This document shows, in pieces, positions 56,314 to 64,000 of a DNA stretch of 64,000 nucleotides. The DNA lies in assembly GCF_003731765.1 (NCBI RefSeq), contig NZ_MOAL01000006.1, positions 502,563 to 566,562 on the forward strand. The letters are read 5' to 3'. A program made the position numbers and the translations under genes. Numbering within the stretch: position 1 is the first letter of the stretch; each line of letters begins with the position of its first letter. The notes beneath the pieces are model-generated. The model worked only from the letters and a program-made list of their open reading frames with translations. It had not been told where the DNA came from and searched no databases. The DNA is from Pseudomonas chlororaphis (GTDB taxonomy: Bacteria; Pseudomonadota; Gammaproteobacteria; Pseudomonadales; Pseudomonadaceae).

Positions 56314-59115
56314 ATCAGGGGTGGCAAAGCCTTCGGTGAAGCGCTCGTAGACCGGTGCCAGCAAGTCCCGGGCCTGCTGATAGCGGCCCTGGCGCTGCCA
56401 GAGTCGGGCCAGGGCGCTGGCACTGCGCAACTCCCAGGCCAGCGCACCTTGCTGCCGCGCCAGATCCAAAGCCTTGAGCAGCACCGCTTCGGCACTGGCG
56501 GCCGGTTGTGGCCCGGGTTCGCGCAGCAGCGCGGCGGCCCGGGCGCGGAGGATTTCTGGCGCGCTCCAGCCCGCGGCACCGCTCTCGGCCCGCGCCAGCA
56601 GCTCGGCGTCGAGGCCCTCGGGGCGCAGGGTCAGCACAATGTCCTTGATCAACCCCTCGGCGTCCGGCATGGGTTCCAGAGGTTCGGCGTCGAGGGCGCG
56701 GACGTAGTGCCGGGCCCAGCTCTGGAACAGCAGCACCGAGTGTTTTTGCGCTTGTTGCAGCAGCAGGTCGAGCAGTTGGCGGGTGGTGGCCAGGTCGCCG
56801 TTGTACTGGGCAATCACACAGCCGGACAGGGCCAGGGTGTAGCAGATCGAGGTGCCATGGTTGATCTGCAAGGCGATCTCCAGGGCCTGGCTGGCGGTGC
56901 GCCAGGCCTGCTCGGGAAAACCCTGCAGCCAGAGGATCCGCGCGAGGATGGTCAGGGACGCCACGCTCTGGTCGTACTGCACCCCAAAGCCATGGGTAAA
57001 ACGGTTGCGTTGGCCACTCTGGGCCAGGCGCTGTAGCACTTGTTCGGCATTTTGCCGGGCCTGGGTCTGGTCGCCGGCAAAGTGCTGCGCCAGGACCCGC
57101 AGGCGCTGGGCGCTGAGGGCCAGCAGCGGGTCGCTGCCGGGCTCCAGGCGGTCGAAATGACGACTCTGTTCCAGGGCCTGGGGGTAGTGCCCGCAACACA
57201 GGTTGACTGCCATGTGCCCGGAGACCGCGCGCAATTGCCCGGCCAGGTCCTGGTGGGTTTCGGCCAGTTGCCGGGCGCTGACAAAGGCGGCGATGGTCGA
57301 CGCGGTGCCGCCCTGGGTGTGGTAGCTGAAGCTGCCCAGCGCCAGTTGCAGGCTGATGCTCAACTGCGGGCAGGGCGTGCTTGAAGCTTGCAGCAAGGCC
57401 AGGGCTTGTTGCACGTAGCCGCCGTGCTCGCGCAGCAATGAAAGTTCTTGCCACAACGGCATGGCGCTGGCGGTCAGGTGGATGGCCAGCGCGTGGGGCC
57501 CGGTGGGGCCCAGGCCCCAGTCCAGGGCGGCGCGGATGTCCTCGCGATGGGGCGCATATCGCTCCAGCCAGGCTTGGGTGGGGATCAGCTCCCAGTCGTG
57601 CTGAGCCTGCTGCATCAGCGCCAGGCAGCGTTCGGCATGGCGCTCACGGCTGGCGAAGAGTTCGCCGGCCGCCTCCAGGTGTTCCAGGGCATAGCGTCGG
57701 GTGGTGTCCAGCAGGCGATAGCTGACTTCGTCGTCGCCCACTTCCACGTTCAGCAGCGACTTGGCCACCAGTTGAGTGATGGCGGCCAGCACTCCGTCGC
57801 CGACCCAGGGCGCCGCGCCGATCACCGCCACGGCCGAGGCCAGGGTGAAGCCACCGCGAAACACCGCCAGGCGCCGCAGGCAGCACTGTTCGTCGTGGGT
57901 CAACAGGGCGAAGCTCCAGTCCAGGGTGGCGCGCAGGGTCTGCTGGCGGGGCAGGCAGCCACGTCGGCCCTGGGTCAACGGACGGAAGCTGTCGTGCAAC
58001 TGGGCCAGCAGCGTAGGCAGGCCCAGACGGCCGATTTGCGCAGCGGCCAGTTCCAGGGCCAGGGGGATGCCGTCCAGGCGCTGGCAAAGCTCGATGGCTA
58101 GCGCCAGCTCGGTGTCGTTGAGTTCAAAACGGCGGGGCTCGGCGCGATCTGCGTCAACGTTGTCCTGATCGGAAATGGCCCGCTCGATCAGCAGTTGCAG
58201 GGCCGGGTAGGCCAGTACTTCGCTGCGCGCCAGGGGCTGCTCCGAAGGCGGGCAGGCCAGGGAGTCCAGGCGTTGCACCACTTCGCCTTCGGCCCGCAGG
58301 CTTTCCCGGCTGGTGGCCAGAATGTGCAGGTGCGGCGCGCTGCGCAGCAGCTGTTCGCTGATGGGCGCGATGGCCTCCAGCAGGTGTTCACAGTTGTCGA
58401 TCAGCAACAGCAACTGACGTTCGCGCAGGGCACGGGCGATGTCGCCGAGGGCGTCCAGGTCCGCCACGGGCAGGCCCAGTAGCGCCGCCAGGTTGGGCAG
58501 GATCAGCGCCGGGTCGTCGAGGGGCGCGAGGTCGAGGAGAAAGATACCGTCGCGGTAGTGGCCGATCAGCAGCTCGGCCACCCGCAGGGCCACGCTGGTC
58601 TTGCCGATGCCGCCCGTGCCGGTGAGGGTGATAAAGCGCTGCTGTGGCAGTTGGCGCACCAGGCTGTCGATCAACCCCTGGCGCCCGATCAATCGCGTGC
58701 GCCGCAGTGGCAGGTTGTGCCCGTTGCTGAGGCCATCGGGCTGGAGCGCTGGGCCGGGGAGGGCGTCATGGCACAGCGGGGCGACAAAACTGTAACCGCG
58801 CTGGGCCACGGTGACGATGTAGCGCTGGCCGGCCTGGCCATCCCCCAGGGCCTTGCGCAGGGCGGCCATGTGCACCCGCAGGTTGCTGTCCTCGACCACG
58901 CTGCTGGGCCAGACCCGGGCCATCAACTCCTGTTTGCTCACCACCTGGCCGGCCTGCTCCAGCAGGATCAGCAGGATGTCCACCGCCCGCCGCCCCAGGC
59001 GCAGCGGGCGCTCGGCTTCCAGCACCAGGCGTTGGCGCGGCAGGATGCGATAGGGGCCAAAGCGCACGGCCTGGTCGCTGGGAAGGGAGCTGGGAAGGGC
59101 TTGATACTCAGTCAT
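56260..59115 (-). CDS. winged-helix/STAND NTPase regulator, long form
   Basis: 951 residues from the ATG at 59115. OmpR/PhoB-type winged helix at about 15-110 (RRAVDILLILLEQAGQVVSKQELMARVWPSSVVEDSNLRVHMAALRKALGD). NTPase with GTGGIGKTS and LLLLIDNCEHLL, followed by ATSRESL. A C-terminal ~450-residue TPR-like helical region serves as sensor. It resembles the ATP-dependent regulators that couple signal binding to oligomerisation. It shares high similarity in the first 480 residues with the convergent short form. Nearest potential targets are the flavodoxin and hydrolase genes upstream of it. Confidence 0.85.
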   Translation of the reverse strand: MTEYQALPSSLPSDQAVRFGPYRILPRQRLVLEAERPLRLGRRAVDILLILLEQAGQVVSKQELMARVWPSSVVEDSNLRVHMAALRKALGDGQAGQRYIVTVAQRGYSFVAPLCHDALPGPALQPDGLSNGHNLPLRRTRLIGRQGLIDSLVRQLPQQRFITLTGTGGIGKTSVALRVAELLIGHYRDGIFLLDLAPLDDPALILPNLAALLGLPVADLDALGDIARALRERQLLLLIDNCEHLLEAIAPISEQLLRSAPHLHILATSRESLRAEGEVVQRLDSLACPPSEQPLARSEVLAYPALQLLIERAISDQDNVDADRAEPRRFELNDTELALAIELCQRLDGIPLALELAAAQIGRLGLPTLLAQLHDSFRPLTQGRRGCLPRQQTLRATLDWSFALLTHDEQCCLRRLAVFRGGFTLASAVAVIGAAPWVGDGVLAAITQLVAKSLLNVEVGDDEVSYRLLDTTRRYALEHLEAAGELFASRERHAERCLALMQQAQHDWELIPTQAWLERYAPHREDIRAALDWGLGPTGPHALAIHLTASAMPLWQELSLLREHGGYVQQALALLQASSTPCPQLSISLQLALGSFSYHTQGGTASTIAAFVSARQLAETHQDLAGQLRAVSGHMAVNLCCGHYPQALEQSRHFDRLEPGSDPLLALSAQRLRVLAQHFAGDQTQARQNAEQVLQRLAQSGQRNRFTHGFGVQYDQSVASLTILARILWLQGFPEQAWRTASQALEIALQINHGTSICYTLALSGCVIAQYNGDLATTRQLLDLLLQQAQKHSVLLFQSWARHYVRALDAEPLEPMPDAEGLIKDIVLTLRPEGLDAELLARAESGAAGWSAPEILRARAAALLREPGPQPAASAEAVLLKALDLARQQGALAWELRSASALARLWQRQGRYQQARDLLAPVYERFTEGFATPDLVQVRSLLDELQGQVAA

Positions 59116-59460
59116 GCGGGTTCTCGTGTTTACGGGCGCACGCCCAGTGCCAGCCTCCCGGCCGGTGGGGGGGCACAAGGCAGCGCGAGGTACCCGAGCA
59201 TATTCCTCAGGTTTGGGGTCGGGCGCAACGCAGGCCCCCGGCAATTCTTTATCCGTTTGGTCAGCTTAAAGCGCTCTGGGGCAATGTTTTCCGGGGCGTC
59301 CCGGGTGTACGGGGCCGCCACCCAAGGAAAAAAATTAACAACGTTTAACTCGTAGTGGCGGTGGTTGCGGCTCAACCATGGGTGGATTCAGTGCAGCAGC
59401 CATCGGGCAGGCTGGCCGAGCGCGGGGAACAGGGATGAAGCAGCCGTCGAGGATGCCGCA
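59116..59460. other. intergenic region between divergent genes
   Basis: 345 bases separating the long regulator and the flavodoxin-like gene. It includes an AT-rich patch (GGAAAAAAATTAACAACG near 59327-59344) that may hold divergent promoters. No repeat or RNA gene was recognised. Confidence 0.45.
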
Positions 59461-60024
59461 ATGAGCAGGGTAGTAATCGTCTATCACAGCGGTTTTAGCG
59501 TCTTGCAGGGCCTGGCCGAAGCGGTGCAGGCCGGGGTTCGCCGTCAGCCCGGCAGCCAGGCCAGCCTGCTCCCGGTGGAGCAGGTGGAGGACCGCTGGGA
59601 CGAATTGCACGCCGCCGACGGCATCATCTTCGGCGCCCCCAGTTGCATGGGCAGCCTGTCCGCGCCGTTCAAGGCGTTTATGGACGCCACCGCCGCCTTC
59701 TACCTGGCCCAACCCTGGCGCGACAAGCCGGCTGCCGGTTTCAGCCATGCCGACCTGCTGTGCGCCGACCCCGGCCAGGCCCTGGCCCAACTGGCGCTGT
59801 TTGCCGCCCAGCACGGCATGCTCTGGGTCAGCCTGGGCCTATTGCCGGGGGCGGCCGACGCCGATGGCACGCCGCTCAATCGCCTGGGCGGCTCCTTGGG
59901 CGTCCAAGCCCAGTCGTCCCTGGACCGTGCCGCCGAGTCGGCGCTGATCCGTGCCGACCGTCGCACCGCCGCCTACCTCGGCGAACGCTTTGCCCTGCAC
60001 CTGGCCCAAACCCTGAGGCGCTGA
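59461..60024 (+). CDS. flavodoxin-fold NAD(P)H:quinone oxidoreductase-like protein
   Basis: 187 residues from the ATG at 59461. Flavodoxin-like FMN-binding start VVIVYHSGFSVLQGLAEAV, then ADGIIFGAPSCMGSLSAPFKAFMDATA, and a WrbA/NQO-like tail. The typical phosphate loop S/T-x-T-G-x-T is changed to YHSGFSVLQ, so FMN binding may be altered. It probably acts as a quinone or nitro-compound reductase. A hydrolase follows 51 bases later in the same direction. Confidence 0.75.
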   Translation: MSRVVIVYHSGFSVLQGLAEAVQAGVRRQPGSQASLLPVEQVEDRWDELHAADGIIFGAPSCMGSLSAPFKAFMDATAAFYLAQPWRDKPAAGFSHADLLCADPGQALAQLALFAAQHGMLWVSLGLLPGAADADGTPLNRLGGSLGVQAQSSLDRAAESALIRADRRTAAYLGERFALHLAQTLRR

Positions 60025-60075
60025 GCGTTGGCCTGTTTTCACCCTGCAATCCCACCCACCAGGAGTCACCCCCTC

Positions 60076-60900
60076 ATGAGCACCTTCACCACCCGTGACG
60101 GCACCGAGATCTATTACAAGGATTGGGGCAGCGGCCAACCGGTCGTGTTCAGCCATGGCTGGCCGCTGAACGCCGACAGCTGGGAGTCGCAGATGCTGTT
60201 CCTGGCGTCCAATGGCTACCGGGTCATTGCCCACGATCGACGCGGCCACGGCCGTTCCAGCCAGCCGTGGGACGGCAATGACATGGACACCTATGCCGAC
60301 GACCTGGCCCAACTGATCGAGTTGCTGGACCTGCGCGACGCGGTGTTGCTGGGCTTCTCCACCGGCGGTGGCGAAGTGGCGCGCTATATCGGCCGCCACG
60401 GTTCTTCGCGGGTGGCCAAGGCCGGGCTGATTTCCTCGGTGCCGCCGTTGATGCTGCAAACCCCGACCAACCCGGCCGGCGTGCCGATGTCGGTGTTCGA
60501 CGGCATGCGCGAAGCCTCCCTGGCGGACCGATCCCAGTTGTACAAAGACGTCGCCAGCGGGCCGTTCTTCGGCTTCAACCGGCCGGGGGCCAAGGTTTCC
60601 CAGGGCATGATCGACTGGTTCTGGACCCAGGGCATGCTGGCCGGGCACAAGAACGCCTACGACTGCATAGCCGCCTTCTCGACCACGGACTTCACCGAGG
60701 ACTTGCTCAAGTTCGACGTGCCGACCCTGGTGGTGCATGGCGACGACGACCAGATTGTGCCGATCGAAACCTCCGGGATCGCCTCGGCCAAACTGGTCAA
60801 GGGCGCGAAGCTGCTGGTGTATCCGGGCGCGCCCCATGGCCTGACCGACACCCACAAGGAACGTCTGAACGCTGATTTGTTGGCGTTTATCCGGGCGTAA
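60076..60900 (+). CDS. alpha/beta hydrolase, cofactor-free haloperoxidase/arylesterase type
   Basis: 274 residues from the ATG at 60076 behind AGGAGTC. FSHGWPLNADSWESQM (oxyanion), GHGRSSQPW, nucleophile elbow GFSTGGGE (Ser near 95), acid in VHGDDDQIVP and catalytic His in APHGLTDTHKE. The full length and motifs match the non-haem chloroperoxidase / perhydrolase family. It is likely to hydrolyse small esters and produce peracids. Confidence 0.9.
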   Translation: MSTFTTRDGTEIYYKDWGSGQPVVFSHGWPLNADSWESQMLFLASNGYRVIAHDRRGHGRSSQPWDGNDMDTYADDLAQLIELLDLRDAVLLGFSTGGGEVARYIGRHGSSRVAKAGLISSVPPLMLQTPTNPAGVPMSVFDGMREASLADRSQLYKDVASGPFFGFNRPGAKVSQGMIDWFWTQGMLAGHKNAYDCIAAFSTTDFTEDLLKFDVPTLVVHGDDDQIVPIETSGIASAKLVKGAKLLVYPGAPHGLTDTHKERLNADLLAFIRA

Positions 60901-60942
60901 GGGGGCGCGGCGCGGGCCCTTGGCCTGCGCCGTTGTCGGGTG

Positions 60943-61449
60943 TCAGAGGGCGCTGTGGGTCATGCTGGGCGCGAGCTTGGGCGCGACGTTGGATAGGGTG
61001 CCTTGGCGCGAGGCGGTTTCACCCAGGGACGACAGGCGAGGTTGGGCAGCGCGCAGTTGCTGGTTGCGCCAGGTCATGGGGTTGACCCCTTCGCTACGGG
61101 TGAAGATGTGGCAGAAGTGCGCCTGGTCACAGAAGCCGCATTCCAGGCTGATGCGGGTCAGGCTCAGGTCTGAATGGGTGATCAGTTCCTTGGCGCGGGC
61201 GATGCGCTGGCGGCGGATCCATTCCTGGGGCGACAGGCCGGTGGTGCATTTGAAAGCCCGCGAGAAGTGGCTGCGCGACAGGGCGCAGGCCCGGGCCAGC
61301 TCGCTGACTTCGAGGCTTTCCCCGAGGTGAGCGAGGATCAGTTGCTTGACCAGGCGCTCGCGGCGGGCGCACAGGCCGCCGGTGGTGGCGCTGGCGCGGC
61401 GTGGCTCGGCGTCATCGACGCCTAGGGCCTGTATCTGAAGTCGGGCCAT
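60943..61449 (-). CDS. AraC family regulator, HTH-only form
   Basis: 168 residues from the ATG at 61449. The double HTH occupies about 30-130 (LVKQLILAHLGESLEVSELARACALSRSHFSRAFKCTTGLSPQEWIRRQRIARAKELI; ISLECGFCDQAHFCHIFTRSEGVNPMTWRN). There is no ligand domain, so it is a short regulator. It is convergent with the hydrolase gene. Short AraC proteins are often stress or oxidant responsive, but nothing here proves it. Confidence 0.85.
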   Translation of the reverse strand: MARLQIQALGVDDAEPRRASATTGGLCARRERLVKQLILAHLGESLEVSELARACALSRSHFSRAFKCTTGLSPQEWIRRQRIARAKELITHSDLSLTRISLECGFCDQAHFCHIFTRSEGVNPMTWRNQQLRAAQPRLSSLGETASRQGTLSNVAPKLAPSMTHSAL

Positions 61450-61709
61450 GACAGGTATCCGTGGTCGTTGGGAGCGTCCGTACCGGAACGCTCGCCGGGT
61501 TCGCAAACCGGCTCCCCATCAGGGGCGAACCTGCACTGCACACCCCTGCATTCTTGGTTCGGCCACGCCTGGCTGACGAGTTAATCGTTGTTAATTCGAT
61601 TTGCGCAAACTGGCTCCAGGGTTGGGCGATGGTGGTTATCGACGGGATTGATTTCCGCCATTCCAGGGCCTCGGGGAACATGGCGTCATTCCTGTTTTGG
61701 AGCCTTGCC

Positions 61710-62048
61710 ATGTACGCCCAACCTGCGGTTTTTCCTGTGTTCCGTGCCCTTGTCGCAGCCCTGTTGCTGACCTTGTTGTTGGCCTCGCTGGGTGGCTGTG
61801 CCAGTTCCCGGCCGGCGCTGTTAGTGGACCAGTCGGCAGCCCAGCAGATCGAGTGCCCTGGGCTGTTCGGCAGTTGGCAAGGGTGTCGGGCCGAGGCCTT
61901 GAACTTGTGTGGCGGCAGCTATCAGGTGCTCAGTCGCAACCAGCACGAAGGCGCGTCCGAGGACGAGGTGGAAGCTTTGGTGGCCGAGGCGGCCTATCGC
62001 CAGCGCAGCATGCTGGTGCGCTGCGCCGACCAAGGTCGCACCAGCTGA
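61710..62048 (+). CDS. small lipoprotein of unknown function
   Basis: 112 residues from the ATG at 61710 behind GGAG. Signal peptide with lipobox LLASLGGC (Cys near 31), then CPGLFGSWQGCRAEALNLCGGSYQVLSRNQHEGAS and a helical tail. It contains several cysteines that could form disulfides in the periplasm. No family was recognised. Confidence 0.7.
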   Translation: MYAQPAVFPVFRALVAALLLTLLLASLGGCASSRPALLVDQSAAQQIECPGLFGSWQGCRAEALNLCGGSYQVLSRNQHEGASEDEVEALVAEAAYRQRSMLVRCADQGRTS

Positions 62049-62142
62049 GCCGGCGGGGTACAAGACAGCACAGGCGTCCAAGGCCAAGTGGCGCTGCCTG
62101 TGCTTAGCTGAGGGCCTGTGCTTGTGCCCCAGGACCCCGCTT

Positions 62143-63057
62143 ATGAATCGCAATGACCTGCGCCGCGTCGATCTCAACCTGCTGGTGATTTTCGAGGCCC
62201 TGATGTTCGAAAAGAACCTGACCCGGGTCGCGGAAAAGCTGTTTATGGGCCAGCCGGCCGTGAGCGCTGCCTTGGGCCGGCTACGGGACCTGTTCGACGA
62301 CCCGCTGTTTGTTCGCAGCGGCCGCGGTATGGAACCCACGGCCCGGGCCCTGGTGATCCTCGGCGAGTTGCAGCCGGCCCTGGACACCATCTCCGGGGCG
62401 GTGAGCCGGGCCAAGGAATTCGACCCTTCCAGCAGTTGTGCGGTGTTTCGCATCGGCCTGTCCGACGACGCCGAGTTCGGCTTGTTTCCGGCCCTGCTCA
62501 GCCGCCTGCGGGAAGAGGCGCCGGGGATCGTGGTGGTGGTCCGCCGGGCCAATTTCCTGTTGATGCCGTCGTTGCTGGGCAGCGGCGAAATCTCCGTGGG
62601 CGTGAGTTACACCACCGACCTGCCGGCCAATGCCAAGCGCAAGAAACTGCGGGACATCCCCTGCAAGGTGCTGCGTGGCGATGCCCGTCCCGAGCCGCTG
62701 AGCCTGGATGAGTACTGCGCACGGCCCCACGCCATGGTGTCGTTCTCCGGTGACCTGAGTGGCAATATCGACCTCGACCTGGCGCGCCTCGGTCGCGCCC
62801 GCCGGGTGGTGCTGGCGGTGCCGCAATTCAGTGGCCTGCGGGCCTTGCTGGCCGGCAGCGAAATGATCGCCACGGTGCCCGACTACGCCGCCTGTGCCCT
62901 GACCGAAGGCTGCGCCCTGCGCGCCGAAGACCCACCGTTCCCCATCGACGCGGCGGAGCTGTCCATGGTCTGGAGCGGGGTGCACGACAACGACCCGGCG
63001 GAGCGTTGGCTACGCGGGCGCATCGCCGAGCACATGGCCCAGGCCGCGGACCTCTAG
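62143..63057 (+). CDS. LysR family regulator
   Basis: 304 residues from the ATG at 62143 behind CAGGA. HTH LNLLVIFEALMFEKNLTRVAEKLFMGQPAVSAALGRLRDLFDDPLFVRSGRGMEPT (residues 11-66) is of the NodD/LeuO-like subgroup. Effector domain with FRIGLSDDAEFGLFPALLSRLREEAPGI. It is followed in the same direction by DoxX and an ABM-family gene, which may be its targets or co-transcribed. Confidence 0.87.
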   Translation: MNRNDLRRVDLNLLVIFEALMFEKNLTRVAEKLFMGQPAVSAALGRLRDLFDDPLFVRSGRGMEPTARALVILGELQPALDTISGAVSRAKEFDPSSSCAVFRIGLSDDAEFGLFPALLSRLREEAPGIVVVVRRANFLLMPSLLGSGEISVGVSYTTDLPANAKRKKLRDIPCKVLRGDARPEPLSLDEYCARPHAMVSFSGDLSGNIDLDLARLGRARRVVLAVPQFSGLRALLAGSEMIATVPDYAACALTEGCALRAEDPPFPIDAAELSMVWSGVHDNDPAERWLRGRIAEHMAQAADL

Positions 63058-63168
63058 CCCGGGCTTGCGCCGGGGTGAAAGAGAGCACGTACATGCAATT
63101 TTTCCGTGACGGCCCATCGCACACTGCATGCCATTGATCACACCGACGCAGTGAAAGGAGGGGCATTC

Positions 63169-63582
63169 ATGGTGGCAACAGGGGAAGAGCGGGCCCAGGA
63201 CGTTGGCCTGTTGTTTCTGCGGGTCAGCGCGGCGCTGTTCCTGCTTTGGGTCCATGGCTTGCCCAAGCTGCTGCACTTCAGCAGCGAGTTGCAGCGCATC
63301 GAGGACCCCTTGCACCTGGGGGCCCAATTGACCCTGTGCCTGGCGATTTTCGCCGAGGTGCTGTGCCCCTTGCTGATACTCGTCGGAATTTTTGTGCGCC
63401 TGGCCTGCGTGCCTATTCTCTTTCTGCTGGCGGTGGCGGTGTTCTGGGTCCACCCGGAATGGAGCCTGGAGCAGGGCCAGTTCGCCTGGCTGCTGTTGAT
63501 CCTGTTCAGCACCTTGCTGTTGACCGGGCCAGGGCGCCTGGCCGTCAGTTCACGTTTGCCCGGAGTGCTGCGTCATGCCTGA
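63169..63582 (+). CDS. DoxX family membrane protein
   Basis: 137 residues from the ATG at 63169, preceded by AAAGGAGG. Four hydrophobic helices: LLFLRVSAALFLLWVHGLPKL, LTLCLAIFAEVLCPLLILVG, LACVPILFLLAVAVFWV, FAWLLLILFSTLLLT. The first helix and GLPKL match the DoxX/YphA-like group. Its function is not established. The stop overlaps the start of the next gene. Confidence 0.85.
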   Translation: MVATGEERAQDVGLLFLRVSAALFLLWVHGLPKLLHFSSELQRIEDPLHLGAQLTLCLAIFAEVLCPLLILVGIFVRLACVPILFLLAVAVFWVHPEWSLEQGQFAWLLLILFSTLLLTGPGRLAVSSRLPGVLRHA

Positions 63583-64000
63583 CATCCAGAACAACAGTGA
63601 AGTGGTGACCCTGGTGGTCAAGCACCGGATCAAGACCGGGCAAGAGACCGCCTATGAAGCCTGGCTGCGGCGCATCGTGCGGGTGGCGGGGCAGTGGCGG
63701 GGGCACCTGGGGGTGGATGTGGTACGCGGCAAGCAGGGCGGCCTGGCGCTGTTCACCTGCGTGCTGCGCTTTGCGTCCACCGCCGACATGCAGCAGTGGC
63801 TCGACTCGCCTGAGCGCCAGGAACTGATTAGCGAAGCCGAGCCGATGCTGGCCGACGGCGACCAGACCGAAATCGCCCCGCTCAAGGAGTTCTGGTTCGC
63901 CCCCCTGGCCGACGCCGCAACCCCGCCGCCGCGCTGGAAACAGGCGGTGGTGACCCTGTGCGTGATCCTGCCGCTGACCTTGCTGGTTCCGCTGCTTTGG
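63575..64000 (+). CDS. antibiotic biosynthesis monooxygenase (ABM) domain protein, truncated by the window
   Basis: At least 142 residues, running off the window end. The ATG at 63575 overlaps the DoxX stop by eight bases. The ABM-type ferredoxin-like domain includes VTLVVKHRIKTGQETAYEAWL and LGVDVVRGKQGGLALFTCVLRF. A proline-rich linker and a hydrophobic helix (QAVVTLCVILPLTLLVPLLW) begin near 125, so the protein is membrane anchored. This ABM-plus-transmembrane arrangement is common beside DoxX-type genes. Confidence 0.82.
   Translation, partial: MPDIQNNSEVVTLVVKHRIKTGQETAYEAWLRRIVRVAGQWRGHLGVDVVRGKQGGLALFTCVLRFASTADMQQWLDSPERQELISEAEPMLADGDQTEIAPLKEFWFAPLADAATPPPRWKQAVVTLCVILPLTLLVPLLW

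Overview
The window reads as chromosome of a fluorescent-group Pseudomonas. Most of it is high-GC with dense operons. Intergenic spaces carry inverted 'taggagctggcttgccagcgat' REP/REPIN elements typical of that group. Most genes match pseudomonad families (Rhs/Hcp effectors, GlxA-type and LysR regulators, PctA-like chemoreceptor). No rRNA, tRNA, CRISPR, IS element or origin was recognised.

Layout. (1) 44-6132: nitrogen-assimilation operon, consisting of a type III glutamine synthetase, three split glutamate-synthase-like subunits (glxBCD type) and an Amt transporter. It sits behind a near-perfect sigma-54 promoter and ends in a terminator. (2) 6158-24523: a dispersed catabolic regulon. It holds an LLM flavin monooxygenase, a chemoreceptor, two near-duplicate flavin reductases, an NCS1 nucleobase-type permease, a spermidine/putrescine-type ABC importer, a ribBX flavin-synthesis paralogue and a DUF1330 protein. 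A seven-gene minus-strand operon completes it (DUF1185, alpha/beta hydrolase, aldehyde dehydrogenase, flavin reductase, carboxymuconolactone decarboxylase-like, FCD-type GntR regulator, NUDIX). Six promoter regions share a TGGTATACCATAATA-type site that fits the GntR regulator, so these scattered transcription units look like one pathway. The composition resembles the uracil Rut pathway and LLM-dependent pyridine ring cleavage. I infer uptake, sensing and oxidative opening of an N-heterocycle; the substrate is unknown. (3) Two REP arrays (9.4-10.3 kb and 24.6-25.6 kb). (4) 25574-30196: four-gene two-component/phosphorelay operon with 4-base overlaps. (5) 30369-34784: assorted housekeeping and regulatory genes (SnoaL-like protein, AraC, EAL, two YceK-like lipoproteins, DinB). 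(6) 34851-43408: type VI secretion effector island: Hcp, a 1546-residue Rhs protein with an AT-rich C-terminal toxin tip, an ankyrin-like immunity candidate, then AT-rich small genes resembling an orphan-immunity array. Two of these are split by frameshifts at poly-T runs. (7) 43840-52588: a same-strand amino-acid island: gamma-family PLP lyase, MmuP-like permease, LysR, threonine-synthase paralogue, Lrp, SUKH, ACT-less homoserine dehydrogenase and an aldehyde dehydrogenase. It may serve homoserine or methionine-related catabolism. (8) 52711-64000: pirin, a GlxA-type regulator, two convergent and overlapping winged-helix/NTPase regulators, a flavodoxin-like protein, a haloperoxidase-like hydrolase, AraC, a lipoprotein, LysR, DoxX and a truncated ABM monooxygenase at the window edge.
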